Shown piece by piece: positions 13,301-23,842 of a DNA stretch of 64,000 bases; within the stretch, counting starts at the first letter, position 1, and every line of letters starts with the position of its first letter. The notes beneath the pieces are model-generated. The model ran no database searches. It saw only the letters and a program-made list of their open reading frames with translations, and had not been told where the DNA came from. This DNA is from Paracamarosporium sp. OC-R06-R3 (Eukaryota; Ascomycota; Dothideomycetes; Pleosporales; Didymosphaeriaceae): contig JACVRA010000056.1 of assembly GCA_019828545.1 (NCBI GenBank), forward strand, positions 1-64,000. Reading direction: 5' to 3'. Position numbers and translations under genes: made by a program.

Positions 13301-13474
13301 CTGTAGACCGCAGTAGTGTAGTCATTGCACCATGACTCAAGTTTAAACTACACCCGATTAGGCTGCGGAACTCTTGGCGGCTCGCACTCGAACAGCGAAA
13401 TTCGCGACGACTCCAACACGCCCAAACTGCGCAGCCCCACCATAACGACAGTCCCCTTCTCGACGCCCGACAAC
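10364..13474. other. Gene-poor intergenic tract
   Basis: About 3.1 kb between the Zn2Cys6 gene and eIF3h. Short frames only. The right part (about 12735-13160) is strongly G/T-rich on the + strand with GGATG/GAGAT-type short repeats. The first few hundred bases may include the true 3' end of the Zn2Cys6 gene. Confidence 0.5.
12735..13160 (+). repeat. G/T-rich low-complexity tract
   Basis: About 420 bp with very few C on the + strand, rich in TGGG, GGTGT and GATGGGAT-like words. It resembles the tracts near 3.1-3.4 kb and 26.9-27.1 kb in base skew. The frames in it are not protein-like. Confidence 0.6.
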
Positions 13475-14684
13475 ATGGCCGACGCTCTGAAGGACTCGCC
13501 CATCAAGGCGGTACAGGTTGAAGCCCTGGTATGCCTCCTGCACACCCTCTACCACTGCCCCACCAGCCCCTCTGACTCTCGCAGGTTGTGATGAAGCTCG
13601 TCAACCATGCCGCCAAAACCTTCCCTACCGTCGCGACCGGCTCCCTCGTTGGAATGGAGTCTTCCAGCCAGCCTGGACTCCTCGAAGTCACGTCCTGCTT
13701 TCCCTTCCCCAACGTCGATATTCCCACCACCGACGACCACCGCGACAACAGCGCGAACCTTGCGGCGGCAGCGCCTCGCGCCAAGGCGAACATCGCCTAC
13801 CAGAACGAGATGATCAAGTTCCTGAGGGAAGTGAACGTCGACGCAAACAACGTTGGCTGGTACACGAGCACCAGCATGGGCAACTTTGTCAACCTAAACA
13901 CGATTGAAAACCAGTTCTTCTACCAGAAAGACCCTAACGAGCGGGCAATCGCCTTGGTACATGATGTGAGCAGGAGTTCGCAGGGTAGCTTGAGCTTGCG
14001 CGCCTACAGGCTCTCGCCTGCCTTCGTTGCGGCGTACAAGGAGGGCAAGTTCACCACCGACAAGTAAGGATGCATTTTCTGTACATGTGAATCTGGACTG
14101 ACGACCGCAGCCTGCAAAAGAGCGGCCTCCGATACCACGACATCCTCGTTGAGCTCCCCGTCACCATCCACAACTCACACCTCCTCACCTCTCTCCTCCA
14201 CCAGCTCCCTTCAGACGCACCCAAAGAAGAGCTTTCCTTCCCGCCCAACCTAGCAGCCCTGCAGCAGGACGTCAACACCCCGCAACCCCCCTTCTACCCC
14301 AACTACGACTCCCTCGACCTCTCCATCGACCCCTTCCTCGAGAAGACGTGCGACCTCCTCCTCGAGAGCATCGAGAACCACCACACGGAGCTCAACAACC
14401 ACCAGTACTACCAGCGCTCGCTCGCGCGCGAGCAAGCGAAGATCACGGCCTGGCAGCAGAAGCGCAAGGCCGAGAACGCCGCGCGCACAGCGTCCAAGCA
14501 GCCGCTCCTCCCCGAGGACGAGTGGCAGAGGCTCTTCAAGTTGCCGCAGGAGCCCAGCAGGCTCGAGACGCTGCTCAACTCGCGGCAGGTCGAGCAGTAC
14601 GCCAGGCAGGTCGACGGCTTCACTGCGGGCGTCAGCAGCAAGATGTTTGCCGTCAAGAGCAATCTGCTGCCTGGGGAGTCATAG
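13475..14684 (+). CDS. Translation initiation factor eIF3 subunit H
   Basis: Exons 13475-13528, 13585-14063 and 14111-14684 give 368 residues, close to the family length. The N-terminal MPN domain runs from about residue 12 to 150 (VQVEAL, then [43 protein letters not shown]). A helical C-terminal part has the basic [16 protein letters not shown] stretch and ends LLPGES. eIF3h is a non-catalytic MPN subunit of the cytoplasmic eIF3 complex that binds the 40S subunit. The 18-codon first exon and both introns (56 and 47 bp) restore a continuous family sequence. The gene converges on Prp31. Confidence 0.95.
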
Positions 14685-15402
14685 AGGGATCGGCCTAGCG
14701 CGCGTTGGCTGGCTGGCTCCGAGTAGAGATGGATGATAATGCTTTCTTCGTCTTGTCATGGCATGGGTCCGGCGTTGCGGGGTGGCAGGCGACTGTTAGT
14801 TTGCTTTCTGCAAAAGATGAACTGCACTGGACTGGACTGGACTGAACGATTCGGCTGGGACGTCCCATATAGACGGCACGAGCGATGAGCTCGGTCTTGA
14901 ATGAATACTGGTACTTGTCTGGACGAACTGGCAACTGGGGGTGTGTGAGCGCGGCGTCGGTGCTGATGTGTGTCTGAGGGGCGATCGTACGCTGCTAGCG
15001 GTGACGTGTGGATGCTTGAAGTGCGTCTTGCGATTTCTCACCGCGGGTGAAGACCGCTGTTATCGCTTTAAGGCCTTAGGTAGCGTCCAGAGCAATATCG
15101 AATCCATATCATGCAGTACCCCGAAACTGGTCTGTACCTCACTCACTCACGCAACTCAGCATACATACGCTGACCGTACCACGAACACAGCCATGAACAT
15201 ACATCTTTCATTTGGATATAATATAGTAGAGAGCCAGCCAAGCCAGCAGCACACCAAACAAACACCCCAACTTAACGCCACTCATCCATTCCATTCCACC
15301 AACGCCGCCCAATGCAATCGCTGATACCGAACTGATCCCAAGCGCCAAGAATGCAGTGCCTGTCCTAACTACGCAATTCCCCAGACCTTGCTCATCCGCC
15401 CT
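14685..15402. other. Convergent 3' region of eIF3h and Prp31
   Basis: About 0.7 kb between two stop codons. It contains a short ACTGG pentanucleotide repeat (14821-14845). No gene seen. Confidence 0.6.
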
Positions 15403-17121
15403 CTACTGCTTCTGCCGCTTAGACGGCAAAGCAGGGACCTTGAACCCCCCGCTGTCCACCTTCGCCGTGCTCGTCCCATTCAACTGCGTGAAGGTACCGC
15501 CCTTGAACCAGCGGTCCTCCTCAGCCTTCCGCTTGCGATTCATTTCCTCGCGGACCTTGGGATCGACGAGCTCGAGGCCCTGCACAGGCGTGAACGCAAT
15601 GGAGCTGGTTCCCGCGCCGGGGAGCCCCACGCCGCCGGTGCGCAGGCCAGAAGCGCGGAGACTGGTTGCGGTGCCGCCAGCGCCGAAGCTCTTGAGCGAC
15701 GTGTTTGCACCGCCGAGCGCCGTGTCTGCGCCGCCGCCCCAACCGGGGTTTTTCTTCGAGAGCTTTGCGCGTGTCTTGGGGTCGATTTGGTGTGCGCGGA
15801 TGCGGCCTGTGTCGGTGGCTCCGATCATGCCCATGCCGCGCGTGCTGTCGCCCGTGCCGTAGCCCACTTCTTTTTCTTCCTTGCCGAACGCCATGCGGTT
15901 CTGTGCTTTGCGGATTTCGGTCATGGCAGTGGCTTCTTTTGCCTTGCGGGCACGCCGGCCACCGCGCTTGCGGGAGGGTTTGTCGTCGGGCGTTGGCAGT
16001 GCTCGTATGCCTTGGTTCTTTGGCGGCTCGGTGAGCTTGTCGAGACGGCGCTCGCACTCATCTTTGAGGTCTTGGCCGGTGGAGCCGTCGGGTGATTGGT
16101 GTACCATGTCCACACGGGCAGCGAGGATGAGTTTCGCGGAAACGATGCGCATTGCTTGTTTCTTTAGGTCTTGACGGACGGTTTGGAGCATGGGGCTGTG
16201 GTAGAGAAAGCCCTGGTGGCGGATGCCGACATTGGTTGCGAAGCCGAGTCCAGTTGCTTTGTTGGAGCCTAGGGGCGGGATGTTGCAGGCTGGCGTCTTC
16301 GCGAGACCGGCCAGACCTCCGGCGTAGTTGATGAGTTGTGCAGCAGTCAAAGATCCGATCAGGGTAGTTAGATTAGGCGCAAAAACACTCATGCGTGACT
16401 GCACGTATTCAATGAGGATGCCTTTCGCCTTGTCCAGATCTAGCAGCATGGTGCAAGCATCTAGCACAGCCTTTAGCTCCGCGTCATTGAGATCTCGGCC
16501 TGCTGCTCGTGAAGCTTCGACCGTGACAACCATGAGTTGCGGGCCTTCCAAGATACTCCTGAGCGGCACGCCGACCAAGTTATCCGCACTCTGAGCAATC
16601 TCTTTGATGTTGTCCAGAGGGCCATTCTTGATAATGGCGACAGTTCTTGCGTAGTCGACGGGGTTCTTGATAAGTTCTTCGAGATATGGGAAGCGGAGCG
16701 AGTAATGATCGCGAATGAACTTGTGCACAGCCGTGATCTCGTCATCGATCTGGGTCGAATATTCGTTGGCTTCCTTGAGGAGCTGATATTCAGGGTTATC
16801 CTCGATCGACTCGCCGTCCATGACCTCTTCCATGTTGTCCTTTACGGCATCAATCTGCTCCAGGATGGGTTTCAGTTTCGCGATCAGGTTGGCAGCACCC
16901 CGGATATCCGCTGGGCCCTTCTGTTTCTTCTGCTTTGCCGCATACTCTGCTTCCTCGTCTGCCATGTCCTCGTCTCCATCTTCGTCTGCTGATGCGCCGC
17001 CGCCAAAGTCTTTCTCGAGGTCGGCGAGGTCATCTCCGTAGTCCCCTCCCATGTCCACCTGTTCCTCGTCCGACCCCACATCCGCGAAATCGGCGAGCAG
17101 CTCCTGCTCTAATGTCGCCAT
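15403..17121 (-). CDS. PRP31: U4/U6 snRNP protein Prp31
   Basis: Intronless, 572 residues from the ATG at 17121 (the frame is open upstream but without an ATG). An acidic N-terminus (DVGSDEEQVDMGGDYGDD) is followed by the NOSIC and Nop regions, including IKNGPLDNIKEIAQSADNL and APNLTTLIGSLTAAQLINYA, then GLAGLAKTPACNIPPLGSNK. The Prp31 C-terminal domain is marked by KPSRKRGGRRARKAKE and NRMAFG. Prp31 holds U4 snRNA with the 15.5K protein and is needed for U4/U6.U5 tri-snRNP formation in the nucleus. It is transcribed divergently from Clf1, another spliceosome gene, across 451 bp. Confidence 0.95.
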   Translation of the reverse strand: MATLEQELLADFADVGSDEEQVDMGGDYGDDLADLEKDFGGGASADEDGDEDMADEEAEYAAKQKKQKGPADIRGAANLIAKLKPILEQIDAVKDNMEEVMDGESIEDNPEYQLLKEANEYSTQIDDEITAVHKFIRDHYSLRFPYLEELIKNPVDYARTVAIIKNGPLDNIKEIAQSADNLVGVPLRSILEGPQLMVVTVEASRAAGRDLNDAELKAVLDACTMLLDLDKAKGILIEYVQSRMSVFAPNLTTLIGSLTAAQLINYAGGLAGLAKTPACNIPPLGSNKATGLGFATNVGIRHQGFLYHSPMLQTVRQDLKKQAMRIVSAKLILAARVDMVHQSPDGSTGQDLKDECERRLDKLTEPPKNQGIRALPTPDDKPSRKRGGRRARKAKEATAMTEIRKAQNRMAFGKEEKEVGYGTGDSTRGMGMIGATDTGRIRAHQIDPKTRAKLSKKNPGWGGGADTALGGANTSLKSFGAGGTATSLRASGLRTGGVGLPGAGTSSIAFTPVQGLELVDPKVREEMNRKRKAEEDRWFKGGTFTQLNGTSTAKVDSGGFKVPALPSKRQKQ

Positions 17122-17572
17122 GTCTGCGCGAGTCGCTGGTGACAATGTCTTTTAGCCGTGAAGTGAGTGGTGGCACGCTCTGGTGCCTGTGCGTCGCGAA
17201 AGCGGCAGCGACAGACTACCGGCCGGAGGAAACCCTCCTAGTAAAAAGCGGTTGAGTGGTGGCGTCGCAGAACTGCAAGCTAGAACGTACCTCTGGCGCG
17301 GTGCAGCCGCTGTAGCGAAGTCGGGCGCGGCGTTGTTTGGTGATTGAGAAAAGTGCACCGCGACCGAGTCGAGTGACGTGCAGGCGCTACTTTCTTAGCG
17401 TGGAGATTCTGCCGGCGTCGACCGCCCAGTCCAGTGAATTTCGCGCCTCACCTCACGAGCTCTCGACTCCACTGACTTGCGAGCGCCACGAGCGCGTCAT
17501 CTGACACGCGTAGCCACACCGCTTCGACGCCGAGAATCATACCTCCATATTCGCACATACACCGGTCCCACC
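17122..17572. promoter_or_regulatory. Shared upstream region of Prp31 and Clf1
   Basis: 451 bp between two divergent start codons; both genes make spliceosome proteins. It must hold both promoters and 5' leaders. The Clf1 start lies in a good context (CCCACCATGG). No specific factor site is claimed. Confidence 0.7.
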
Positions 17573-19636
17573 ATGGAGAGCTCACGAGGCCCGCCGCGGG
17601 TCAAAAACAAGGCCGCAGCTCCCGTCCAAATCAGCGCCGAACAACTCCTCCGCGAAGCCGTCGACCGCCAGGATGAGAAGCTCAAGGCGCCCACCCAGCG
17701 CTTTGCGGACCTGGAGGAGCTCCACGAGTTCCAGGGCCGCAAGCGCAAGGAGTTCGAGGACTACGTGCGCCGCAACCGCATAAACATGAACAATTGGATG
17801 CGCTATGCGCAATGGGAGCTCGAGCAGAAAGAGTTCCGCCGCGCGCGGAGTATCTTCGAGAGAGCGCTCGATGTGGATAGCACGAGCGTGGTGCTGTGGA
17901 TACGATACTGCGAGGCGGAAATGAAGAATAGGAATATCAACCATGCGAGGAATCTGTTCGACCGTGCGGTTACGATTCTGCCGAGAGTGGACAAGCTGTG
18001 GTACAAGTATGTGTACATGGAGGAGACGCTGGGGAACATCGAGGGCGCGCGGACCGTGTTTGAGCGCTGGATGCAGTGGGAGCCCGAGGAGGCGGCGTGG
18101 TCGGCGTACATCAAGCTTGAGAAGAGACACGGGGAGTTCGAAAAAGCGAGAGCTATTTTCGAGCGGTTTACCGTTGTGCATCCGGAGCCCAAGAACTGGA
18201 TCAAGTGGGCGAAGTTCGAGGAAGAGAATGGAACGAGCGACTTGGTCAGGGACGTTTTCGGCACTGCGGTCGAGACGCTGGGCGACGAGTTCATGGACGA
18301 GAAGCTCTTCATGGCATATGCCAAATTCGAGGCCAAACTCAAAGAGGTGGAACGCGCGCGAGCCATCTACAAATTCGCCTTGGACCGCATGCCACGGTCA
18401 AAATCCATAAATCTACACAAAGCATTCACACAGTTCGAGAAGCAGTACGGCGACCGCGATGGGATAGAAGACGTCATCCTCTCAAAACGAAGAGTCCACT
18501 ACGAAGAGCAGATCAAAGAAAACCCAAAGAACTACGACGCATGGATCGACTTCGCACGGCTCGAAGAAGCCTCGGGCAACACCGACCGCGTGCGCGACGT
18601 CTACGAGCGCGCCATCGCACAGATCCCCCCCACGCAGGAAAAACGCCACTGGAGACGGTACATCTACCTCTGGCTCTTTTACGCCATCTTCGAAGAAAGC
18701 GTCTCCCGCGACATCGACCGCACGCGCCAAATCTACCAAGAATGCCTCCGGCTCCTCCCCCACAAGCGCTTCACCTTCGCCAAAGCATGGCTCATGGCAG
18801 CACATTTCGAAATCCGGCAGTCTCAGCTCGCGAAAGCGCGGAAGCTGCTCGGCCAGGCAATAGGCATGTGTCCCAAAGATGCGCTGTTCAAGGGGTACAT
18901 CGAGCTGGAGCTGAAGCTCTTCGAGTTCGGGCGTTGCCGTCAGCTGTACGCAAAGCACATCGAGTTCAACGGGGCGAACACGCAGACGTGGATCCGGTTC
19001 GCGGAGCTGGAGCGCGGCCTCGACGACGTCGACCGCGCGCGTGCCATCTTCGAGCTTGCTGTCGACGAGCCACAACTCGACATGCCCGAGCTCCTCTGGA
19101 AAGCATACATCGACTTCGAAGAAGCCGAGGCTGAGTTCGACCGCACGCGCGCCTTGTACAAGCGCCTCCTGCAGAAAACAGACCACGTAAAGGTGTGGAC
19201 CTCCTGGGCACAATTCGAGCTCGGCGTCCCAGATGCAGACGCCCCGTCCACCGCAGCAGAATCCGACGCACAACCCCCCTCCCCAGCAGCTATCTCCCGC
19301 GCCCGCGCCGTCTTCCAGCAAGCGCACGCCCGCCTGAAGGACCTCGGCCTCACGCCTGAACGCGTCGCGCTGCTCACGGCGTGGAAGTCGTTCGAGGACG
19401 AGGTCGGCGCGCCCGAGGACAGGAAGAACATCGATGCGCAGATGCCGCGGAAGGTCAAGAAGAGGAGGAAGCTCGATGACGACAGCTTCGAGGAGTATGT
19501 GGACTATGTGTTCCCCGGGGACGATAAGAGCGCGGCGAATATGGCGCGGTTGCTGGCGAATGCGGCGAGGTGGAAGGCGGCGAAGCAGCAGCAGGAGGAG
19601 CAGGGGGCGACGGAGGGAGACGGAGAGGGGGAGTAG
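17573..19636 (+). CDS. CLF1: Pre-mRNA-splicing factor Clf1 (Crooked neck/Syf3)
   Basis: 687 residues from the ATG at 17573, no intron. Almost the whole protein is HAT (half-a-TPR) repeats, seen as recurring W..YA.WE / ARSIFERAL / [10 protein letters not shown] units from about residue 70 to 600. The N-terminus ([23 protein letters not shown]) and the length match the Crooked neck/Clf1 family. It is a scaffold of the Prp19-associated (NTC) complex and helps tri-snRNP join the spliceosome. A basic KKRRKLDDD stretch near residue 625-640 is a likely nuclear signal. It lies head-to-head with Prp31. Confidence 0.95.
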   Translation: MESSRGPPRVKNKAAAPVQISAEQLLREAVDRQDEKLKAPTQRFADLEELHEFQGRKRKEFEDYVRRNRINMNNWMRYAQWELEQKEFRRARSIFERALDVDSTSVVLWIRYCEAEMKNRNINHARNLFDRAVTILPRVDKLWYKYVYMEETLGNIEGARTVFERWMQWEPEEAAWSAYIKLEKRHGEFEKARAIFERFTVVHPEPKNWIKWAKFEEENGTSDLVRDVFGTAVETLGDEFMDEKLFMAYAKFEAKLKEVERARAIYKFALDRMPRSKSINLHKAFTQFEKQYGDRDGIEDVILSKRRVHYEEQIKENPKNYDAWIDFARLEEASGNTDRVRDVYERAIAQIPPTQEKRHWRRYIYLWLFYAIFEESVSRDIDRTRQIYQECLRLLPHKRFTFAKAWLMAAHFEIRQSQLAKARKLLGQAIGMCPKDALFKGYIELELKLFEFGRCRQLYAKHIEFNGANTQTWIRFAELERGLDDVDRARAIFELAVDEPQLDMPELLWKAYIDFEEAEAEFDRTRALYKRLLQKTDHVKVWTSWAQFELGVPDADAPSTAAESDAQPPSPAAISRARAVFQQAHARLKDLGLTPERVALLTAWKSFEDEVGAPEDRKNIDAQMPRKVKKRRKLDDDSFEEYVDYVFPGDDKSAANMARLLANAARWKAAKQQQEEQGATEGDGEGE

Positions 19637-19687
19637 GACTGCGGGGTGGGGGAGTGGTGGAATTTATGTCTATCTAGAGAGTATGTC

Positions 19688-19720
19688 GGATTGGATTGGA
19701 CTGGACTGGATTGGACTGGG
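19688..19720 (+). repeat. GGATT/GGACT pentanucleotide repeat
   Basis: About six pentanucleotide units about 50 bp after the Clf1 stop, probably in its 3' UTR. A similar ACTGG array follows the eIF3h stop. Confidence 0.8.
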
Positions 19721-19912
19721 AGGACCTTGAAATTGGGCTGGTCCATGTATCATACCGTGCGACGCCGCTATACGCACAATACCACTTGCATGCGCAGCTT
19801 CTGCGCTTACCACCTTACCTACCTTGCATCTCGCCGTCCACGAGGAGAAGAGCGTGACATCTGACCTCGCTTCGCCTTCTCATGAACGTATGTACTTTGA
19901 AATATTGACACT

Positions 19913-20430
19913 TAGCCAAGCACGCACGCACCCAAGCTAGACATGCGATATGTCTTACCATGTTAATCAATCAATCAATCAATCAGCCAGCCAGTCAGTG
20001 CATGGGATAGAAGTGTACTCGTGATAAAGCAGGGCAGTCAACAGATTATTATCTGTAGAGAAGGAAGTAAAGTAGAGTCGGGTACAGAGAGAGATGGTTA
20101 GTATATATAGCAACGGCAACGGCAACGGCAATGGAAATAGTTAACTACTAGCCAAGCACGCATGCAAGCAAGCTGAACTCACACGATACATCTTACCATA
20201 TCAATAAATCAACCAGCCAGTCGACGCAATGAATCTGATAAAAATGAACTCGTGACAAAGCAGGGCAGTCAAAAGATTATTATCCGAGGAAAAGAAAAGG
20301 AAGGAGAGTAGAGTACAGCATAGTGAGGGGTGGTTAGCATATGCATGGTAATAGCAATAGCAATAGCAATAGCAATAGCAATGGCAATAGTCAGCGACGA
20401 TAGCAATGACAATAGCAATAGTTAGCGACG
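19913..20430. repeat. Diverged tandem duplication with AGCAAC/AGCAAT arrays
   Basis: Two units (about 19913-20148 and 20149-20430) share the same order of words: TAGCCAAGCACGCA, CTTACCAT, an ATCAATCA run, AGCCAGTC, ACTCGTGA.AAAGCAGGGCAGTCA, AGATTATTATC, then GGTTAG and a run of AGCAACGGC or AGCAAT hexamers. They differ by many substitutions and small indels, so this is an old duplication. Confidence 0.8.
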
Positions 20431-21208
20431 AATCAACACAACGGTGAACGCCATAGCAAGAGCAAGGCAGAGCAGGCATGGCAAGGCAGGGCAGAGCAGG
20501 ACATGCCGACCAGACTCGACATCTTTTCAAAGCCAGATGATCAGACATAGCTCCTGCCACACTGCCCAAGAAACGTTGGTTAGTTCAGTCAGTAGTCACA
20601 TCGTCGCGTTTCAGCCACGATTAAGATAACAGACAAGGCGGATGCCAAGCTATCCAATGCAGCGAATCCAAAAATGCATTCTTTCGAAGCGGTCCAAAGT
20701 ATCTACCAAGCGCCAAGTCCAAACGTCAATCCAAGTCTGGAGAAAAAAAGTCGACCAACAGAGTGGTATCATGAACGTGGGAAAGTCCAAAGGGAAACGA
20801 AATCCAAAATCCAAACAGAGGTGCCACGACGGTGGCTCCATACCAGATAACGTATCGATAAACGGGATCAATGAGGTAGCCGCCAAATGGTTGGAAGCTG
20901 TTCGTAACCGGGAAAACAATATGTACGCCGTGGAACGCCGATATAGTACATGGAGGCTGCTTTCGGGAAGGCAGCGCTCAGTGGCGGTATTACGCGAGGT
21001 GTAAGGGGTGTCTAGATCTAACATGAGGTAAGTGGTCTTGGGGGAGAGGGTATTAGGCGTTCGGATGCTTCCGTGCGTATTGATAACCTTCGGGCGTGAC
21101 GTAAAAGGATGGCGATTCGCTTGGTGGACGCAGTACAATTTGCGCTTCAACATCAGGTATCGTCCATTGCACATCCATTTTCCCTGCATGTCCACGCCCT
21201 GGTAATTG

Positions 21209-22768
21209 TCATCGGTCCGGCTTGCTGTAATAATACTCTTGGGCTGGTGAGCGCGATGATGATCGAAGAGGCGGCGACCGGCGAAGGGTGGGAGATGTTC
21301 GAACGGTGTCCGAGGCCTGAGCCGCAGCTGCGCTCGGTGACAAGGGAGTGGAATTACCAATCACCGGTGTGCCCTTGGCCGAGCCATTGCCATGCTGCCG
21401 TGCACTTCGTACAGTTGAAGGCGTCGCTGGTGACCGGCCACCTTGTGGGGCACGCGGCGTCGTGCTGGCACGGCTCTCAACGCTAGCATGCCTTGCACGT
21501 GGTGTGGTATTTTGACCAACTTCACCCGTGGGACGTTGTACATCGGAACGGGGTGTGCCCTCGTGGCTGCCGCCTTCTTTTCGCCTTGCTCCAGCCTTAG
21601 TCGCAGAATTCGATCGACTGCGAACAGGAGCTGACGGAGCCTCCGTGACTGGGTAGGCAGTAGATGGGCCATCGACAGGCCTTCGGACTACCTGCGGGCT
21701 GCCTTGGTTCGGTTCGCTTGGGTTATTGTTCCCCTGAAAGCTACCACCCCTGGGCTGTACGCCACTGGGGGTGCCAGATACGCCAGGTTCCGGAGTTGCA
21801 AAACCTCCAACACGCGGCGTGGCTTCCCAACTCTTACGTTTCATTACACGACCTAGTATGCCCACGAGTTCAGCCGCGTCCTCGAATTCGCTGTCTTCCA
21901 TTGCCTCTTGCGCACGGTAGACGTCTTTGATTGCACGGCGGGCTATGCGTCGAGATTCTTCATGATCGTGCATACAATCCCAAAGAAACGCACTGTGCTC
22001 AAGAGCCACTGACAATCTTAATGGGTGCGAACCGGGCAGGTATTGCGTGGCGTACCCACTAGCCGTCGTAAAATATCCTCCAGCCAGCGGGACGAAGTTC
22101 AAAGGCGGGAGAATAAATGAGGATGGCTGAGGCATGGGTACAGGGTGAAGTCCTGGAGGCGCATTGGGAGGGCCGGGTGACGGTGTACCAACCGGACCGC
22201 CTGTTGCATACGGGTTGGTGACGAACGAGGTTTCTGAGACGATTGAGTCGATGGGATCGCGCAGCATAGGCTGTTTGCCAGCTCGTTTCGATGAGGGCGA
22301 GAAATTTGACGCGTCATTGGGGCGAGGCAGTCCATTGCCGTTTCGCTCGGACAGTGGTAACGGGGGTACGCCGAGTGTTCTGGGATCCGTAGTTGTCATG
22401 TTTGTTTGCGTAACCGGGGGTTGGTTGTGGAACAAGCAGAAAATGTGATAGAAACTCGCTCGCAGCTTGACGCTGAGGACTCTGCACTCGGGTCCATGTT
22501 GGTTATCCTGAGCATAGGGTAAGACGCAAAGCTCAAGGATGGAAAGCCCCTCTCGCGACAACCAAAGGATGTGCTGGTAGAGGGCAAGGGACGGCGTGTC
22601 GCGACTCGTATCGAGCTTCCGTAGCCTCCGTGCTCGTACAAGTTGACGAGCGAGCAGGACTGAAAGGCCGAGGATCTGATAGAGCGAGGCGGAGAGGAGC
22701 GGGTTGCTGTCTGCTGTCTGCTTGGCTACCCGACCTAGGAATTTCTGGTCGAAGTCCAAGGTTGCCAT
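21209..22768 (-). CDS. Divergent 14-3-3-like protein with disordered tail
   Basis: 519 residues from the ATG at 22768 (MATLDFDQKF); the frame is open further upstream without an ATG. Residues about 1-115 look like the first helices of a 14-3-3 fold, including VLSVKLRASFYHIF, which lines up with the KMKGDYYRYL helix of canonical 14-3-3. Residues about 247-312 (SHPLRLSVALEHSAFLWD, then RRIARRAIKDVYRAQEAM) match the THPIRLGLALNFSVF region. About 130 Pro/Ser-rich residues separate the two halves, and the last 200 are low-complexity. In my alignment the phosphopeptide-binding Arg-Tyr pair is replaced by His-Ile, so canonical phosphoserine binding is doubtful. Function unknown. Confidence 0.7.
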   Translation of the reverse strand: MATLDFDQKFLGRVAKQTADSNPLLSASLYQILGLSVLLARQLVRARRLRKLDTSRDTPSLALYQHILWLSREGLSILELCVLPYAQDNQHGPECRVLSVKLRASFYHIFCLFHNQPPVTQTNMTTTDPRTLGVPPLPLSERNGNGLPRPNDASNFSPSSKRAGKQPMLRDPIDSIVSETSFVTNPYATGGPVGTPSPGPPNAPPGLHPVPMPQPSSFILPPLNFVPLAGGYFTTASGYATQYLPGSHPLRLSVALEHSAFLWDCMHDHEESRRIARRAIKDVYRAQEAMEDSEFEDAAELVGILGRVMKRKSWEATPRVGGFATPEPGVSGTPSGVQPRGGSFQGNNNPSEPNQGSPQVVRRPVDGPSTAYPVTEAPSAPVRSRSNSATKAGARRKEGGSHEGTPRSDVQRPTGEVGQNTTPRARHASVESRASTTPRAPQGGRSPATPSTVRSARQHGNGSAKGTPVIGNSTPLSPSAAAAQASDTVRTSPTLRRSPPLRSSSRSPAQEYYYSKPDR

Positions 22769-23802
22769 TGCTAGCCAGCTGGTTGCCACGTCAGCGAGAT
22801 GGTGGTAGTGGAAAGAACGACAATGGGTGGTGTTGCGGAACGAGCAGGGGCAGGTGCTGGATGGAAAGGGAAGCCGCGACCGCAACGCCCTTTTCAGAGG
22901 TTGTAATGAAGCTCTCGCTGCCAATGCACACTTGTATCCGATCCTAGTCGGAGTGACTTCTGTAGCGACTCGATGAGGCTGGGAAAAGGAGCAGGTCTGA
23001 CGTCTTGAAACGGAAAGTAGTACTCACCATCAACAAGCTCGCTGGGCCGCCGCGCTGTATCTCGGAACCGACACAGTGCGAGCTGACCCAAGCTGTATCA
23101 AAGCGTCTTCCGAAGACGAGATGAGCGTCAAGTGCTGGGCACTTGCAGCCAATTGATCGGTTTCAGCAGTGGCACCGTGCGCGCAGGTCGACGGTGAATG
23201 GTGGATCTCGTGACTAGCCCGGTGCCAAAGTTGGATGACGAGGATTCGTGATGGAGGCCGTGGATGTACTGAATTAGGTGGTAGTGATGATAAGAGTCGG
23301 TATGGTATGGTATGGTACAAGGTGCAGGTATAGTGTGTATTGATGCGGGGTGGTATATTATACTATACACAAGGTGGTTGCAACGCCAGGAAACTCCGGG
23401 GGACTGCACAGCTGTCAGCAACAGGGAGCGGTAGTGAAGCAGTCGAGTGCAGTACTCCAGATTACCCCAAACGGGACAGGGCAAGATGGTGTGGATGGTC
23501 GAGCGGACGGGAGTCGTCCCATTCGACGGGCTCAGGGCGCGAGGAGCCAATGGCAGGGCGCTCAGGGTGAGGCGACTCGGGACGCAATGCGGCAGGCTCA
23601 GCAAGCGTCAATCATGAGGCGGAGGGTGCAGGAGGCTGGCAGGACGGGTTCGAGAGCCTCAGCCAGCGCATTGCGACGTCTTTCGGCCTCGATGACGCCC
23701 GCGCGAGGAGCTGCGACGGTATAAGAAGCGCGACGCTCGGCAGGCGGTGTGGGAGCGGTCAAAGCTCTTGTTTGAAAGCTATGCCCGCCGGAGGAGCGCT
23801 CG

Positions 23803-23842
<40 letters not shown>

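Larger units (their letters stand above)
19637..21208. other. Repeat-rich intergenic spacer
   Basis: About 1.6 kb between Clf1 and the 14-3-3-like gene (tail-to-tail). It contains a GGATT/GGACT repeat, a diverged tandem duplication and hexanucleotide arrays, listed separately. A long minus-strand frame at about 20650-21360 has no protein-like character and is probably the 3' flank of the 14-3-3-like gene. Confidence 0.55.

Noticed and set aside
17582..19458. Long antisense frames opposite Clf1 (up to 281 residues)
   Set aside because: Shadows of a GC-rich coding region; Clf1 has clear HAT repeats in the sense frame.
20650..21360. 236-residue minus-strand frame
   Set aside because: It overlaps the C-terminus of the 14-3-3-like gene in another frame and otherwise reads 3' flank; no recognisable domain.
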